The notes beneath the pieces are model-generated. The model was not told the DNA's origin and searched no databases. It worked only from the letters and a program-made list of their open reading frames with translations. The position numbers were made by a program, and so were the translations under genes. This document shows positions 19,138 through 28,737 of a DNA stretch of 64,000 bases, piece after piece. Origin of the DNA: Cyanophora paradoxa (Eukaryota > Glaucocystophyceae > Cyanophorales > Cyanophoraceae); NCBI GenBank assembly GCA_004431415.1, contig QPMI01000039.1, positions 248,001-312,000 on the forward strand. The letters run 5' to 3'. The first letter of the stretch is position 1. Each line of letters begins with the position of its first letter.

Positions 19138-19641
19138 TTATTTACTGTTTGGTTTGCATTTGTGATGAATGTATGAAGACTTCGTTTTGTCATAGTATGC
19201 GCATTTCTTACATAGGAACTCAAAGCATTCGTAGCAGTCAGGTGGTGCATTTTGGATATAATACTTTGTTAAGAAATCGGGATGACCACATGTGATACAG
19301 TGTCTATCGTCGAGAATCTCGAAATTGTCAATATCTTGATGATCAGATCTATGAGTATTTCCTATTTTTAATCCTTTTTCTTTGAACATCTTGTAATATC
19401 CTGATGGACGATACTTATTACGTTTATGAATTAATTCATCGAGTCTATTGGAAAGAAAGCATTTATGTAGCATATCCTTAGTTATTCCTTGATATTCATG
19501 AAGACACTTATAGACACCAAAGATTATCGAAATCTCTTCATCTGTTATATTGTCTCCGAAATAATCCACATAAACTGTTTCTGCATTTGGTAGTAAGTCC
19601 ATGTTTGAACAGAGGATATCTACGGATCTCTGGTTATTCAT
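19138..19641 (-). CDS. Zinc-binding protein of unknown function, left-arm copy
   Basis: 167 aa. The C-terminal third has paired cysteines and histidines (CITCGHPDF, PPDCYECFEFLCKKCAYY, IHHKC) that look like a treble-clef or double zinc ribbon. The N-terminal 100 residues are helical and not recognised. The junction of the tandem duplication falls 11 bp inside this reading frame, so the second repeat unit carries only its first codons and leader. Confidence 0.6.
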   Translation of the reverse strand: MNNQRSVDILCSNMDLLPNAETVYVDYFGDNITDEEISIIFGVYKCLHEYQGITKDMLHKCFLSNRLDELIHKRNKYRPSGYYKMFKEKGLKIGNTHRSDHQDIDNFEILDDRHCITCGHPDFLTKYYIQNAPPDCYECFEFLCKKCAYYDKTKSSYIHHKCKPNSK

Positions 19642-19786
19642 CGTTTTTACAGATTGATATGCAGAACGTCTTAAATATTGTCATTTTTGAATTGCATGAT
19701 GGAAATGGTTTGGGTTCTCGATATTTGATCATAGATTTGTATAGGGTATATACCGATAAATAAAGGTTACAAAAAGGTTGAAGATG

Positions 19787-20055
19787 GGTTACTTTGAGTG
19801 TTTTTGGATGATAAGACCATTTCCAGAGTTGAAAAAGGTGGATTATTGCTATTTTGTTACTGCAATTTGAGGTTACTTTACTTTTCAGATTCTTTCTGAG
19901 AGAACCCTGGGGGTCTTTTTTATAGGTGAAGGTATAAAACTTGCGTAACCTCGTGACTTTCGTATCCTGATAGAGTTTATGGTCTCTTTTTTGTATTTTT
20001 TAAGGTAACTTTTATTTTTTTCATTCGTAACATCTGTAACCTTCTTATAAATACA
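19787..20055 (-). repeat. Dispersed 265-bp repeat, copy A1
   Basis: It starts gggttactttgag and contains ctttctgagagaac, a G-run followed by tcttttttatagg, cgtaacctcgtgactttc and a final cgtaacatctgtaacctt. Eight copies exist in the element (A, B and C types on both arms, with A and B duplicated). All lie between genes. GTTAC/GTAAC boxes recur 6 to 8 times per copy. A 61-codon ORF across it is conserved only because the DNA is. Possible roles: origin, regulatory RNA or transcription-end signal. Confidence 0.8.
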
Positions 20056-20256
20056 ATTATATATCTTCATTTATTTTATTGTTAATCATACTCGTCTTCA
20101 AAATGTGGAATCCAGAGAATCGTATATGAGATTTTCAATATATTACATGGTATGATTTTCTCTATTGTAGTTTAATTAGAGGTCGAATAATCATTACAAA
20201 ACCATGATTTGTCAAAAATGGGTTTTTTGAAAAATAACACATTGATTATGATTTGT

Positions 20257-21332
20257 CTATTTGTGGCTTTTTTTCATTAAACCGAGAAATTCTGTGATAG
20301 TTTCGCCTTGATACTGTCTTTTAATTAACTCAATCTTGAAAATCTTCCTGATCAAATATGCGATATCCCGTTTTTCGACATGGTCGCTTAGGTGATCATT
20401 CTTAATGTAATTCAGCCAATCATTGAAAACTTCATGACAATAAAGTTTATCATCTGGTTTTCCTGACAATGTGTATCGTTTGTTGATAAAATCACACACG
20501 ATTGTTTCGGTGTCTCTATCTAAACGAAATTTAACTTTTGAATAACCACGCTCGTAAGTTCTTGTTTTTCCCTTCCTTACAGCGTTTCTCGTATAAGTAG
20601 CACCTAACGACATCATAATGCTTTTAATCTGGTTAGAGGACATAACCAAACCACGATCTCTGCAATACTCAATAACCTCTCTCGATGTTAAAACATCCGA
20701 GAATCCCATGTGAAATCAAACAAGGTTTTGAACTTTGAGCTATCATCACCTGTTGGTTCATCATCTTCAACTGTGATATCTCCTTGTGATTTAACGAGAC
20801 CTTTGAAAACATAGAGCATCTCATCGTAAAACATCTGAGAAGTTGGATTTAAGCCATTGAATACTTGACGAACTCGATAGAGAATATCGGACTCATCGAG
20901 ATTATTCATTTTCTTTGTTTCCTTTAACATTGCGAAAACATCATCAAGTAGCATATATTGAGGAGTGTATTTGCTCGAATCTCCGGTTAAAACATAGTTG
21001 TTTTCGAGGTATTCATCTATAATCTCATTCCAGTTGATATCCTCCTCATCAGTTCCCTCATTCAGATGCTGTTTGATCAATTGACGAATTCTCCCTTTTG
21101 CTGATCGCAACGAATCCAATTTATAGTATTCGCCTTCAAAACTCTCGAACTCTTTCTTACATAACTTCTCGATTAAGCGCGGATTGCTACAATAGATCCA
21201 CTCATAAATGGAAAAGTTGGGTAAAGCTCGTGAGTATTGAGAAATGAGATTACTTACCGAAACAGTTGAGACACCAATTTTATACTTATTAATCGCTTGA
21301 AATTCCGGAACTGATCCAATGTAAATCGCCAT
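20257..21332 (-). pseudogene. GIY-YIG (MUG113-like) protein with C-terminal DNA-binding domain, frameshifted copy 1
   Basis: Same gene as the intact 358-aa copy at 25021-26097. One C is missing at 20697-20698 (catccgag against catcccgag), splitting it into 20688-21332 and 20257-20709. Otherwise the two copies are nearly identical, so this is either very recent decay or a base-calling error. Confidence 0.8.
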
Positions 21333-21421
21333 TATGTCGCTTACTTATATATGTGACTTGTCTTATCTTTAAGTGGTTTTCTTTGGGAAATGATCTCAAA
21401 CACACTTCACAGTGTCTCTTT

Positions 21422-21727
21422 TTAGAGTATTAAATTCCCTTCTTTATCGTATTGATCATTTAACCACGTCTTTATAATGAGTTCTATACATGATCGTGCG
21501 GCTTCCAATGACTCAAAAATAAAGAAATCGCCTTCATGCTCATAAAGATCGCATAGATGCTTCTTTACTAAACGTGGGTTGCTACATTTGAACCACCCAT
21601 AGATTGAAAACGCCTTCGATGATTGCTTATTAATAACATCATTTACTGAATCGGTTGATGATAACCCGATCTTGTATGTCTTGTAATCAACCAACTCAGG
21701 TGTTGATCCGATATACAGAATATTCAT
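21422..21727 (-). CDS. Small GIY-YIG (MUG113/T5orf172-like) domain protein, copy 1
   Basis: 101 aa. It begins MNILYIGSTPELVDYKTYKI, then GLSS, SIYGWFKCSNPRLVKKHLCD and EGDFFIFESLE. This is the YIGS/YKIG core, Arg/Lys helix and E-G-x-F-F motif of the T5orf172/MUG113 branch of the GIY-YIG nuclease fold. It is a stand-alone paralogue of the N-terminal domain of the next gene (25021 and 43576 copies). Expected to bind or nick DNA; the target is unknown. It is divergent from the gene at 21832. Confidence 0.75.
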   Translation of the reverse strand: MNILYIGSTPELVDYKTYKIGLSSTDSVNDVINKQSSKAFSIYGWFKCSNPRLVKKHLCDLYEHEGDFFIFESLEAARSCIELIIKTWLNDQYDKEGNLIL

Positions 21728-21805
21728 ATTATGATTCTTTTATAATCAATGTCGCTTTCTTCTTAAATCATCGTAGAAGTATCTTATAGATTTAAGGATG
21801 AAACG

Positions 21806-21815
21806 TATATATATA
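21806..21815 (+). promoter_or_regulatory. TATA-like box (tatatatata)
   Basis: It lies 16 bp before the ATG at 21832. Inner-element genes commonly have tatata or tatataag upstream of the start (also 26571-26580, and at 43556-43563 before 43576). Confidence 0.5.
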
Positions 21816-21831
21816 TGAAAGTGAAACTACA

Positions 21832-22155
21832 ATGCCTCGTAAATCGAATCAGCAATTGATGGCGGAACAGAGAGGTGAAGTTTATATTATGCCTTGCAAG
21901 GTGACACCTGAAATACTCCTTTTGAGACGTGAAAAGCATAGAGAATATAATCGCAAATATAACGAAAAGGTCAAACAAAAACGAATCGAAGATGGCGAGC
22001 CAACTATCACGCCTCCGAATAGAATCGCAAATAGTAGCCGATACCAAATGCAACGATACTGGGAAGACGAAGAGTTTCGCATTCGAGTTCGTGAGAGATC
22101 ACGAGAATATCAGAAAAATAAGAGAAGCACTAAATGTGTTAATGAAGAAAACTAA
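21832..22155 (+). CDS. Small basic protein of the KSNQ/AT-hook family, copy 1
   Basis: 107 aa. N-terminus MPRKSNQQLMAEQRGE matches that of the larger protein at 23975 (RKSNQELIAIQKGE). The body is a charged helix rich in Arg, Lys and Glu. KVTPEILLLRREKH is also present in the outer-virus AT-hook protein at 9607. Probably DNA-binding; role unknown. The right-arm copy 42753-43076 is identical, whereas the second left copy is frameshifted. Confidence 0.65.
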   Translation: MPRKSNQQLMAEQRGEVYIMPCKVTPEILLLRREKHREYNRKYNEKVKQKRIEDGEPTITPPNRIANSSRYQMQRYWEDEEFRIRVRERSREYQKNKRSTKCVNEEN

Positions 22156-22263
22156 AAGTTCGTTTTTGTATTCCATGTTTTTTTGTCTTCATGGTGTGTG
22201 AAAAGCGTGTAGCAGAAAGAAAAAAGACTTAAAAATGACGCGTTACAGGAGAGGTAGGATTCA

Positions 22264-22584
22264 ATGACGGCGTGTGCAAATTTCTCTGCTCACCTTCACG
22301 AATTGGGTGTTGATTTTACAGACCTTTACTCAGAAAAACGAGATGAGATATTGAAGAAAACATTTGAAGCACGAGCAAGGTGTGAAGGATATAAACCAAG
22401 TCAGATACCGTCTAAATTAAAACGTATACTTGAAGAGAAAGCTATCTCCTCAATGACAAAAACATTTGAGAGTTTTGACCACGATGTTAGACATAGCGGT
22501 AACCGCTTACAGTTGAAACTAAGAAAGAAGATTGACAAGCGAAACGAGGCGATAGTTCTAAGTTATCTTCTCGGTTTAATTTAG
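22264..22584 (+). CDS. Unknown 106-aa protein, copy 1
   Basis: Basic and helical (MTACANFSAHLHELGVDFTD, later KTFEARARCEGYKPSQIPSK). Its size and helical make-up are broadly like the unknowns at 33029 and 34375, but I cannot show homology. It is present in identical form at 27028-27348 and 42324-42644. Confidence 0.55.
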   Translation: MTACANFSAHLHELGVDFTDLYSEKRDEILKKTFEARARCEGYKPSQIPSKLKRILEEKAISSMTKTFESFDHDVRHSGNRLQLKLRKKIDKRNEAIVLSYLLGLI

Positions 22585-22676
22585 GATTATTTCCAAAAAA
22601 CAATAATTACGTGAATTACTGTATTACTTCTCTTTTTTAAACCTGCCTTTCAATAACAGGTTACTGATGGTTGAAT

Positions 22677-22944
22677 GATGGGTTACTTTAAGGGTTTTTG
22701 GTTGATAAGACCATTTTCAGAGTTGAAACAATCAAAAACTCTGCTATTTTGTTACTGCGAGTTGCGGTTACCTAACTTTTCAAATTCTTTCTGAGAGAAC
22801 TCCTGGGGGTCTTTTTTATAGGTGAAGGTATAAAACATGCGTAACCTCGTGACTTTCGTATCCTGATAGAGTTTATGGTCTCTTTTTTGTATTTTTTAAG
22901 GTAACTTTTCTTTTTTCATTCGTAACATCTGTAACCTTCTTCAA
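22677..22944 (-). repeat. Dispersed 265-bp repeat, copy B1
   Basis: B-type copy with ggttactttaaggg and aactcctgggggtc. It lies between the genes at 22264 and 22963. Confidence 0.8.
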
Positions 22945-22962
22945 TAATCCAACTGTTCTCTT

Positions 22963-23499
22963 TTATTCATTTGCATATGACTTAGGGTCTGATGCTTCTA
23001 TTCCATCAAAAAGTAGTTTAGTTCTACAAACTGAACACTTAAATGATTCATGTGATTCAAGTAAAGAGAAGTAACAATTAGGACAATAACGAGTATTGCA
23101 AACGATACACGCTTTATTATTAATGTTAGTGTCAATCTTTTCAAGACAGATAGGACATGTTTCATTCGGACTTTCAAAGTTATCTCTTGTGAATGACTTA
23201 ATAATGATATCTACGAACCATTTGGTGTTCTCAATATCAAGATATGGGACCAACATGTAGCGTTGTTTATATGAGAATGCAAAACGAATAGGTTGAAGAG
23301 CATTGTATCCTGCCCTTGCTTTCCATGCATCGAATACACCTTTATTCTTTCGGTTCTGTTGAATCAAGTATATAATCTGTTTCTTGTTTGCTTTCGTTAG
23401 AAATTTCGTATAATTCTTATCATTCATCTTATCTGTTGCATTGACTACGGGATATGGCGAAATCGATTCTATAAAACTCAATATTTCGGTTAGATTCAT
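22963..23499 (-). CDS. RING-type zinc-finger protein, copy 1
   Basis: 178 aa. The C-terminal 60 residues hold a RING-like cysteine series (CPICLEKIDTN, KACIVCNTRYCPNCYF, FKCSVCRTKLLF). The N-terminal 110 residues are helical and basic and not recognised. RING domains usually act as E3 ubiquitin ligases, and viruses use them to alter host protein turnover; here the role is inferred only from the domain. Intact here and at 27725-28261; frameshifted at 41411. Confidence 0.7.
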   Translation of the reverse strand: MNLTEILSFIESISPYPVVNATDKMNDKNYTKFLTKANKKQIIYLIQQNRKNKGVFDAWKARAGYNALQPIRFAFSYKQRYMLVPYLDIENTKWFVDIIIKSFTRDNFESPNETCPICLEKIDTNINNKACIVCNTRYCPNCYFSLLESHESFKCSVCRTKLLFDGIEASDPKSYANE

Positions 23500-23539
23500 T
23501 TTGGCTGTGCTACTCTTTGTTACAATTTCTTTTATTCCC

Positions 23540-23820
23540 TTAGGATTTTACGATATAAAACACTCTTTTCAGAACTCCACCAAGTCTCACAACATGGGAT
23601 TTAATCCAAAAATGCGCTTAATCATAATTCCGACCGCTGTTTTTGAAATTGGAAAGTCTACAAGGTCTTGTATTTCAGCATGGATGTAATCAGAAGGTGT
23701 ATAATCACTGTCATAACATACCCTGTAACTATCCATTAAATATGCTTCCACATCTGACATGGTATATTGATACTCAGGAGTTTCGTCCATAACAATTTCA
23801 ATGTATTCGTCTTCATCCAT
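23540..23820 (-). pseudogene. Small acidic/winged-helix-like protein, frameshifted copy 1
   Basis: Same gene as 28302-28583. One C is missing at 23605-23606, so the frame ends after FGLNPML instead of continuing for about 20 residues. Confidence 0.65.
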
Positions 23821-23974
23821 GTTACAATTTTATAGTTACACGTTACAATTTTTGTTACATGTTTGATGAATGATGTCCAAAAATTGACGCTTTCCAAACA
23901 TCCATAAAGTATATAAGGATTTGGGAAGTAAGATAAGTGAAAGGAATTTAATCTCTCCCATTTATAGAGGAATA

Positions 23975-24436
23975 ATGGTGAATACTCGGAAATCAAACCA
24001 AGAGCTTATCGCTATTCAGAAAGGCGAACCTGTCCCACAGGTTGAAAAGAAAACGACATTAACAGAGGAAGAACGGGAAGAAAAGGCAAGAATTAGAAGA
24101 GCAAAAGATGCGGAGAGGAAGCGTATTAAGTATCAGGAGATGAAACAACAGAGACTTGCAAATGGTGAGGAAACGATTAATCCGCCGGAAGTTTTGGAAA
24201 AGATGGCTTTGTATAGACAGCGTCGATATGCGGAGGATGAAGAGTTTAGAAACAAAAGGAAAGAGTTGACACGTAACTATCGGGAACGGAAACGCAATGG
24301 AAATGTTTCTAATAAGCAACAGACAGAGAAGAAGAACGGGAGACCCCGTAAATACAATGCTTATAATCCAGATGTATCATTGGAAAACATCGTGGTTATT
24401 CATCGTTTTTACAGATTGATATGCAGAACGTCTTAA
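23975..24436 (+). CDS. AT-hook KSNQ-family protein, chimeric copy 1
   Basis: Starts at the ATG at 23975 like the intact copies at 28738 and 40934, and contains the AT-hook (KKNGRPRKYN). At 24393 it runs into the duplication junction, so the last residues (VIHRFYRLICRTS) come from non-coding leader DNA. The AT-hook itself is retained. Confidence 0.6.
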   Translation: MVNTRKSNQELIAIQKGEPVPQVEKKTTLTEEEREEKARIRRAKDAERKRIKYQEMKQQRLANGEETINPPEVLEKMALYRQRRYAEDEEFRNKRKELTRNYRERKRNGNVSNKQQTEKKNGRPRKYNAYNPDVSLENIVVIHRFYRLICRTS

Positions 24437-24548
24437 ATATTGTCATTTTTGAATTGCATGATGGAAATGGTTTGGGTTCTCGATATTTGATCATAGATTT
24501 GTATAGGGTATATACCGATAAATAAAGGTTACAAAAAGGTTGAAGATG

Positions 24549-24818
24549 GGTTACTTTGAGTGTTTTTGGATGATAAGACCATTTCCAGAGTTGAAAAAGG
24601 TGGATTATTGCTATTTTGTTACTGCAATTTGAGGTTACTTTACTTTTCAGATTCTTTCTGAGAGAACCCCTGGGGGGTCTTTTTTATAGGTGAAGGTATA
24701 AAACTTGCGTAACCTCGTGACTTTCGTATCCTGATAGAGTTTATGGTCTCTTTTTTGTATTTTTTAAGGTAACTTTTATTTTTTTCATTCGTAACATCTG
24801 TAACCTTCTTATAAATAC
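24549..24818 (-). repeat. Dispersed 265-bp repeat, copy A2
   Basis: Duplicate of A1 with a longer G run (cctggggggtc). Confidence 0.8.
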
Positions 24819-25020
24819 AATTATATATCTTCATTTATTTTATTGTTAATCATACTCGTCTTCAAAATGTGGAATCCAGAGAATCGTATATGAGATTTTC
24901 AATATATTACATGGTATGATTTTCTCTATTGTAGTTTAATTAGAGGTCGAATAATCATTACAAAACCATGATTTGTCAAAAATGGGTTTTTTGAAAAATA
25001 ACACATTGATTATGATTTGT

Positions 25021-26097
25021 CTATTTGTGGCTTTTTTTCATTAAACCGAGAAATTCTGTGATAGTTTCGCCTTGATACTGTCTTTTAATTAACTCAATCT
25101 TGAAAATCTTCCTGATCAAATATGCGATATCCCGTTTTTCGACATGGTCGCTTAGGTGATCATTCTTAATGTAATTCAGCCAATCATTGAAAACTTCATG
25201 ACAATAAAGTTTATCATCTGGTTTTCCTGACAATGTGTATCGTTTGTTGATAAAATCACACACGATTGTTTCGGTGTCTCTATCTAAACGAAATTTAACT
25301 TTTGAATAACCACGCTCGTAAGTTCTTGTTTTTCCCTTCCTTACAGCGTTTCTCGTATAAGTAGCACCTAACGACATCATAATGCTTTTAATCTGGTTAG
25401 AGGACATAACCAAACCACGATCTCTGCAATACTCAATAACCTCTCTCGATGTTAAAACATCCCGAGAATCCCATGTGAAATCAAACAAGGTTTTGAACTT
25501 TGAGCTATCATCACCTGTTGGTTCATCATCTTCAACTGTGATATCTCCTTGTGATTTAACGAGACCTTTGAAAACATAGAGCATCTCATCGTAAAACATC
25601 TGAGAAGTTGGATTTAAGCCATTGAATACTTGACGAACTCGATAGAGAATATCGGACTCATCGAGATTATTCATTTTCTTTGTTTCCTTTAACATTGCGA
25701 AAACATCATCAAGTAGCATATATTGAGGAGTGTATTTGCTCGAATCTCCGGTTAAAACATAGTTGTTTTCGAGGTATTCATCTATAATCTCATTCCAGTT
25801 GATATCCTCCTCATCAGTTCCCTCATTCAGATGCTGTTTGATCAATTGACGAATTCTCCCTTTTGCTGATCGCAACGAATCCAATTTATAGTATTCGCCT
25901 TCAAAACTCTCGAACTCTTTCTTACATAACTTCTCGATTAAGCGCGGATTGCTACAATAGATCCACTCATAAATGGAAAAGTTGGGTAAAGCTCGTGAGT
26001 ATTGAGAAATGAGATTACTTACCGAAACAGTTGAGACACCAATTTTATACTTATTAATCGCTTGAAATTCCGGAACTGATCCAATGTAAATCGCCAT
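25021..26097 (-). CDS. GIY-YIG (MUG113-like) protein with C-terminal DNA-binding domain
   Basis: 358 aa, intact. Residues 1-85 form a GIY-YIG domain of the MUG113/T5orf172 type: IYIGSVPEF, NKYKIGVST, IYEWIYCSNPRLIEKLCKK, FEGEYYKLD. An acidic linker follows. Residues 215-358 look like a helix-turn-helix or winged-helix region (SREVIEYCRDRGLVMSSNQI, later ETIVCDFINKRYTL) comparable to C-terminal domains attached to viral D5-like proteins. A nuclease or DNA-end-processing role is possible. The right-arm copy 43576-44652 encodes the same protein. Confidence 0.75.
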   Translation of the reverse strand: MAIYIGSVPEFQAINKYKIGVSTVSVSNLISQYSRALPNFSIYEWIYCSNPRLIEKLCKKEFESFEGEYYKLDSLRSAKGRIRQLIKQHLNEGTDEEDINWNEIIDEYLENNYVLTGDSSKYTPQYMLLDDVFAMLKETKKMNNLDESDILYRVRQVFNGLNPTSQMFYDEMLYVFKGLVKSQGDITVEDDEPTGDDSSKFKTLFDFTWDSRDVLTSREVIEYCRDRGLVMSSNQIKSIMMSLGATYTRNAVRKGKTRTYERGYSKVKFRLDRDTETIVCDFINKRYTLSGKPDDKLYCHEVFNDWLNYIKNDHLSDHVEKRDIAYLIRKIFKIELIKRQYQGETITEFLGLMKKSHK

Positions 26098-26186
26098 TAT
26101 GTCGCTTACTTATATATGTGACTTGTCTTATCTTTAAGTGGTTTTCTTTGGGAAATGATCTCAAACACACTTCACAGTGTCTCTTT

Positions 26187-26492
26187 TTAGAGTATTAAAT
26201 TCCCTTCTTTATCGTATTGATCATTTAACCACGTCTTTATAATGAGTTCTATACATGATCGTGCGGCTTCCAATGACTCAAAAATAAAGAAATCGCCTTC
26301 ATGCTCATAAAGATCGCATAGATGCTTCTTTACTAAACGTGGGTTGCTACATTTGAACCACCCATAGATTGAAAACGCCTTCGATGATTGCTTATTAATA
26401 ACATCATTTACTGAATCGGTTGATGATAACCCGATCTTGTATGTCTTGTAATCAACCAACTCAGGTGTTGATCCGATATACAGAATATTCAT
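26187..26492 (-). CDS. Small GIY-YIG domain protein, copy 2
   Basis: Identical in translation to 21422-21727 and 43181-43486; part of the duplicated block. Confidence 0.75.
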   Translation of the reverse strand: MNILYIGSTPELVDYKTYKIGLSSTDSVNDVINKQSSKAFSIYGWFKCSNPRLVKKHLCDLYEHEGDFFIFESLEAARSCIELIIKTWLNDQYDKEGNLIL

Positions 26493-26596
26493 ATTATGAT
26501 TCTTTTATAATCAATGTCGCTTTCTTCTTAAATCATCGTAGAAGTATCTTATAGATTTAAGGATGAAACGTATATATATATGAAAGTGAAACTACA

Positions 26597-26965
26597 ATGC
26601 CTCGTAAATCGAATCAGCAATTGATGGCGGAACAGAGAGGTGAAGTTTATATTATGCCTTGCAAGGTGACACCTGAAATACTCCTTTTGAGACGTGAAAA
26701 GCATAGAGAATATAATCGCAAATATAACGAAAAGGTCAAACAAAAACGAATCGAAGATGGCGAGCCAACTATCACGCCTCCGAATAGAATCGCAAATAGT
26801 AGCCGATACCAAATGCAACGATACTGGAAGACGAAGAGTTTCGCATTCGAGTTCGTGAGAGATCACGAGAATATCAGAAAAATAAGAGAAGCACTAAATG
26901 TGTTAATGAAGAAAACTAAAAGTTCGTTTTTGTATTCCATGTTTTTTTGTCTTCATGGTGTGTGA
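26597..26965 (+). pseudogene. Small basic KSNQ-family protein, frameshifted copy 2
   Basis: One G is missing at 26826-26827 (actggaag against actgggaag in copies 1 and 3). From there the frame reads KTKSFAFEFVRDHEN instead of EDEEFRIRVRERS. The first 76 residues match the intact copies. Confidence 0.65.
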
Positions 26966-27027
26966 AAAGCGTGTAGCAGAAAGAAAAAAGACTTAAAAAT
27001 GACGCGTTACAGGAGAGGTAGGATTCA

Positions 27028-27348
27028 ATGACGGCGTGTGCAAATTTCTCTGCTCACCTTCACGAATTGGGTGTTGATTTTACAGACCTTTACTCAGAAA
27101 AACGAGATGAGATATTGAAGAAAACATTTGAAGCACGAGCAAGGTGTGAAGGATATAAACCAAGTCAGATACCGTCTAAATTAAAACGTATACTTGAAGA
27201 GAAAGCTATCTCCTCAATGACAAAAACATTTGAGAGTTTTGACCACGATGTTAGACATAGCGGTAACCGCTTACAGTTGAAACTAAGAAAGAAGATTGAC
27301 AAGCGAAACGAGGCGATAGTTCTAAGTTATCTTCTCGGTTTAATTTAG
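27028..27348 (+). CDS. Unknown 106-aa protein, copy 2
   Basis: Identical in translation to 22264-22584. Confidence 0.55.
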   Translation: MTACANFSAHLHELGVDFTDLYSEKRDEILKKTFEARARCEGYKPSQIPSKLKRILEEKAISSMTKTFESFDHDVRHSGNRLQLKLRKKIDKRNEAIVLSYLLGLI

Positions 27349-27439
27349 GATTATTTCCAAAAAACAATAATTACGTGAATTACTGTATTACTTCTCTTTT
27401 TTAAACCTGCCTTTCAATAACAGGTTACTGATGGTTGAA

Positions 27440-27712
27440 TGATGGGTTACTTTAAGGGTTTTTGGTTGATAAGACCATTTTCAGAGTTGAAACAATCAAA
27501 AACTCTGCTATTTTGTTACTGCGAGTTGCGGTTACCTAACTTTTCAAATTCTTTCTGAGAGAACTCCTGGGGTCTTTTTTATAGGTGAAGGTATAAAACA
27601 TGCGTAACCTCGTGACTTTCGTATCCTGATAGAGTTTATGGTCTCTTTTTTGTATTTTTTAAGGTAACTTTTCTTTTTTCATTCGTAACATCTGTAACCT
27701 TCTTCAATAATC
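27440..27712 (-). repeat. Dispersed 265-bp repeat, copy B2
   Basis: Duplicate of B1 with a shorter G run (cctggggtc). Confidence 0.8.
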
Positions 27713-27724
27713 CAACTGTTCTCT

Positions 27725-28261
27725 TTATTCATTTGCATATGACTTAGGGTCTGATGCTTCTATTCCATCAAAAAGTAGTTTAGTTCTACAAACTGAACAC
27801 TTAAATGATTCATGTGATTCAAGTAAAGAGAAGTAACAATTAGGACAATAACGAGTATTGCAAACGATACACGCTTTATTATTAATGTTAGTGTCAATCT
27901 TTTCAAGACAGATAGGACATGTTTCATTCGGACTTTCAAAGTTATCTCTTGTGAATGACTTAATAATGATATCTACGAACCATTTGGTGTTCTCAATATC
28001 AAGATATGGGACCAACATGTAGCGTTGTTTATATGAGAATGCAAAACGAATAGGTTGAAGAGCATTGTATCCTGCCCTTGCTTTCCATGCATCGAATACA
28101 CCTTTATTCTTTCGGTTCTGTTGAATCAAGTATATAATCTGTTTCTTGTTTGCTTTCGTTAGAAATTTCGTATAATTCTTATCATTCATCTTATCTGTTG
28201 CATTGACTACGGGATATGGCGAAATCGATTCTATAAAACTCAATATTTCGGTTAGATTCAT
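27725..28261 (-). CDS. RING-type zinc-finger protein, copy 2
   Basis: Identical in translation to 22963-23499 and intact. Confidence 0.7.
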   Translation of the reverse strand: MNLTEILSFIESISPYPVVNATDKMNDKNYTKFLTKANKKQIIYLIQQNRKNKGVFDAWKARAGYNALQPIRFAFSYKQRYMLVPYLDIENTKWFVDIIIKSFTRDNFESPNETCPICLEKIDTNINNKACIVCNTRYCPNCYFSLLESHESFKCSVCRTKLLFDGIEASDPKSYANE

Positions 28262-28301
28262 TTTGGCTGTGCTACTCTTTGTTACAATTTCTTTTATTCC
28301 C

Positions 28302-28583
28302 TTAGGATTTTACGATATAAAACACTCTTTTCAGAACTCCACCAAGTCTCACAACATGGGATTTAATCCCAAAAATGCGCTTAATCATAATTCCGACCGC
28401 TGTTTTTGAAATTGGAAAGTCTACAAGGTCTTGTATTTCAGCATGGATGTAATCAGAAGGTGTATAATCACTGTCATAACATACCCTGTAACTATCCATT
28501 AAATATGCTTCCACATCTGACATGGTATATTGATACTCAGGAGTTTCGTCCATAACAATTTCAATGTATTCGTCTTCATCCAT
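28302..28583 (-). CDS. Small acidic protein with winged-helix-like C-terminus
   Basis: 93 aa. Acidic start (MDEDEYIEIVMDETPEYQYT), then DLVDFPISKTAVGIMIKRIF and VVRLGGVLKRVFYI. The second half resembles the small DNA-binding winged helix at the end of viral D5-like primase-helicases, here as a stand-alone protein. Similarity judged by eye only. Intact in the right arm at 41089-41370. Confidence 0.55.
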   Translation of the reverse strand: MDEDEYIEIVMDETPEYQYTMSDVEAYLMDSYRVCYDSDYTPSDYIHAEIQDLVDFPISKTAVGIMIKRIFGIKSHVVRLGGVLKRVFYIVKS

Positions 28584-28737
28584 GTTACAATTTTATAGTT
28601 ACACGTTACAATTTTTGTTACATGTTTGATGAATGATGTCCAAAAATTGACGCTTTCCAAACATCCATAAAGTATATAAGGATTTGGGAAGTAAGATAAG
28701 TGAAAGGAATTTAATCTCTCCCATTTATAGAGGAATA

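Larger units (their letters stand above)
19631..24393. repeat. Tandem duplication, copy 1 (4.76 kb)
   Basis: 19631-24392 is repeated directly as 24393-29156 with few differences, mostly single-base indels in short G or C runs. The right arm has one copy, so the duplication arose in the left arm after, or apart from, formation of the palindrome. The junction joins catcgt (end of the AT-hook gene) to ggttattcatcg (start of the zinc-protein gene) with almost no microhomology. Confidence 0.92.

Noticed and set aside
19885-20070. 61-codon ORF in the dispersed repeat (also 24640, 32284, 44839)
   Set aside because: It is conserved only because the DNA repeat is; ends and frames vary with the G-run length.
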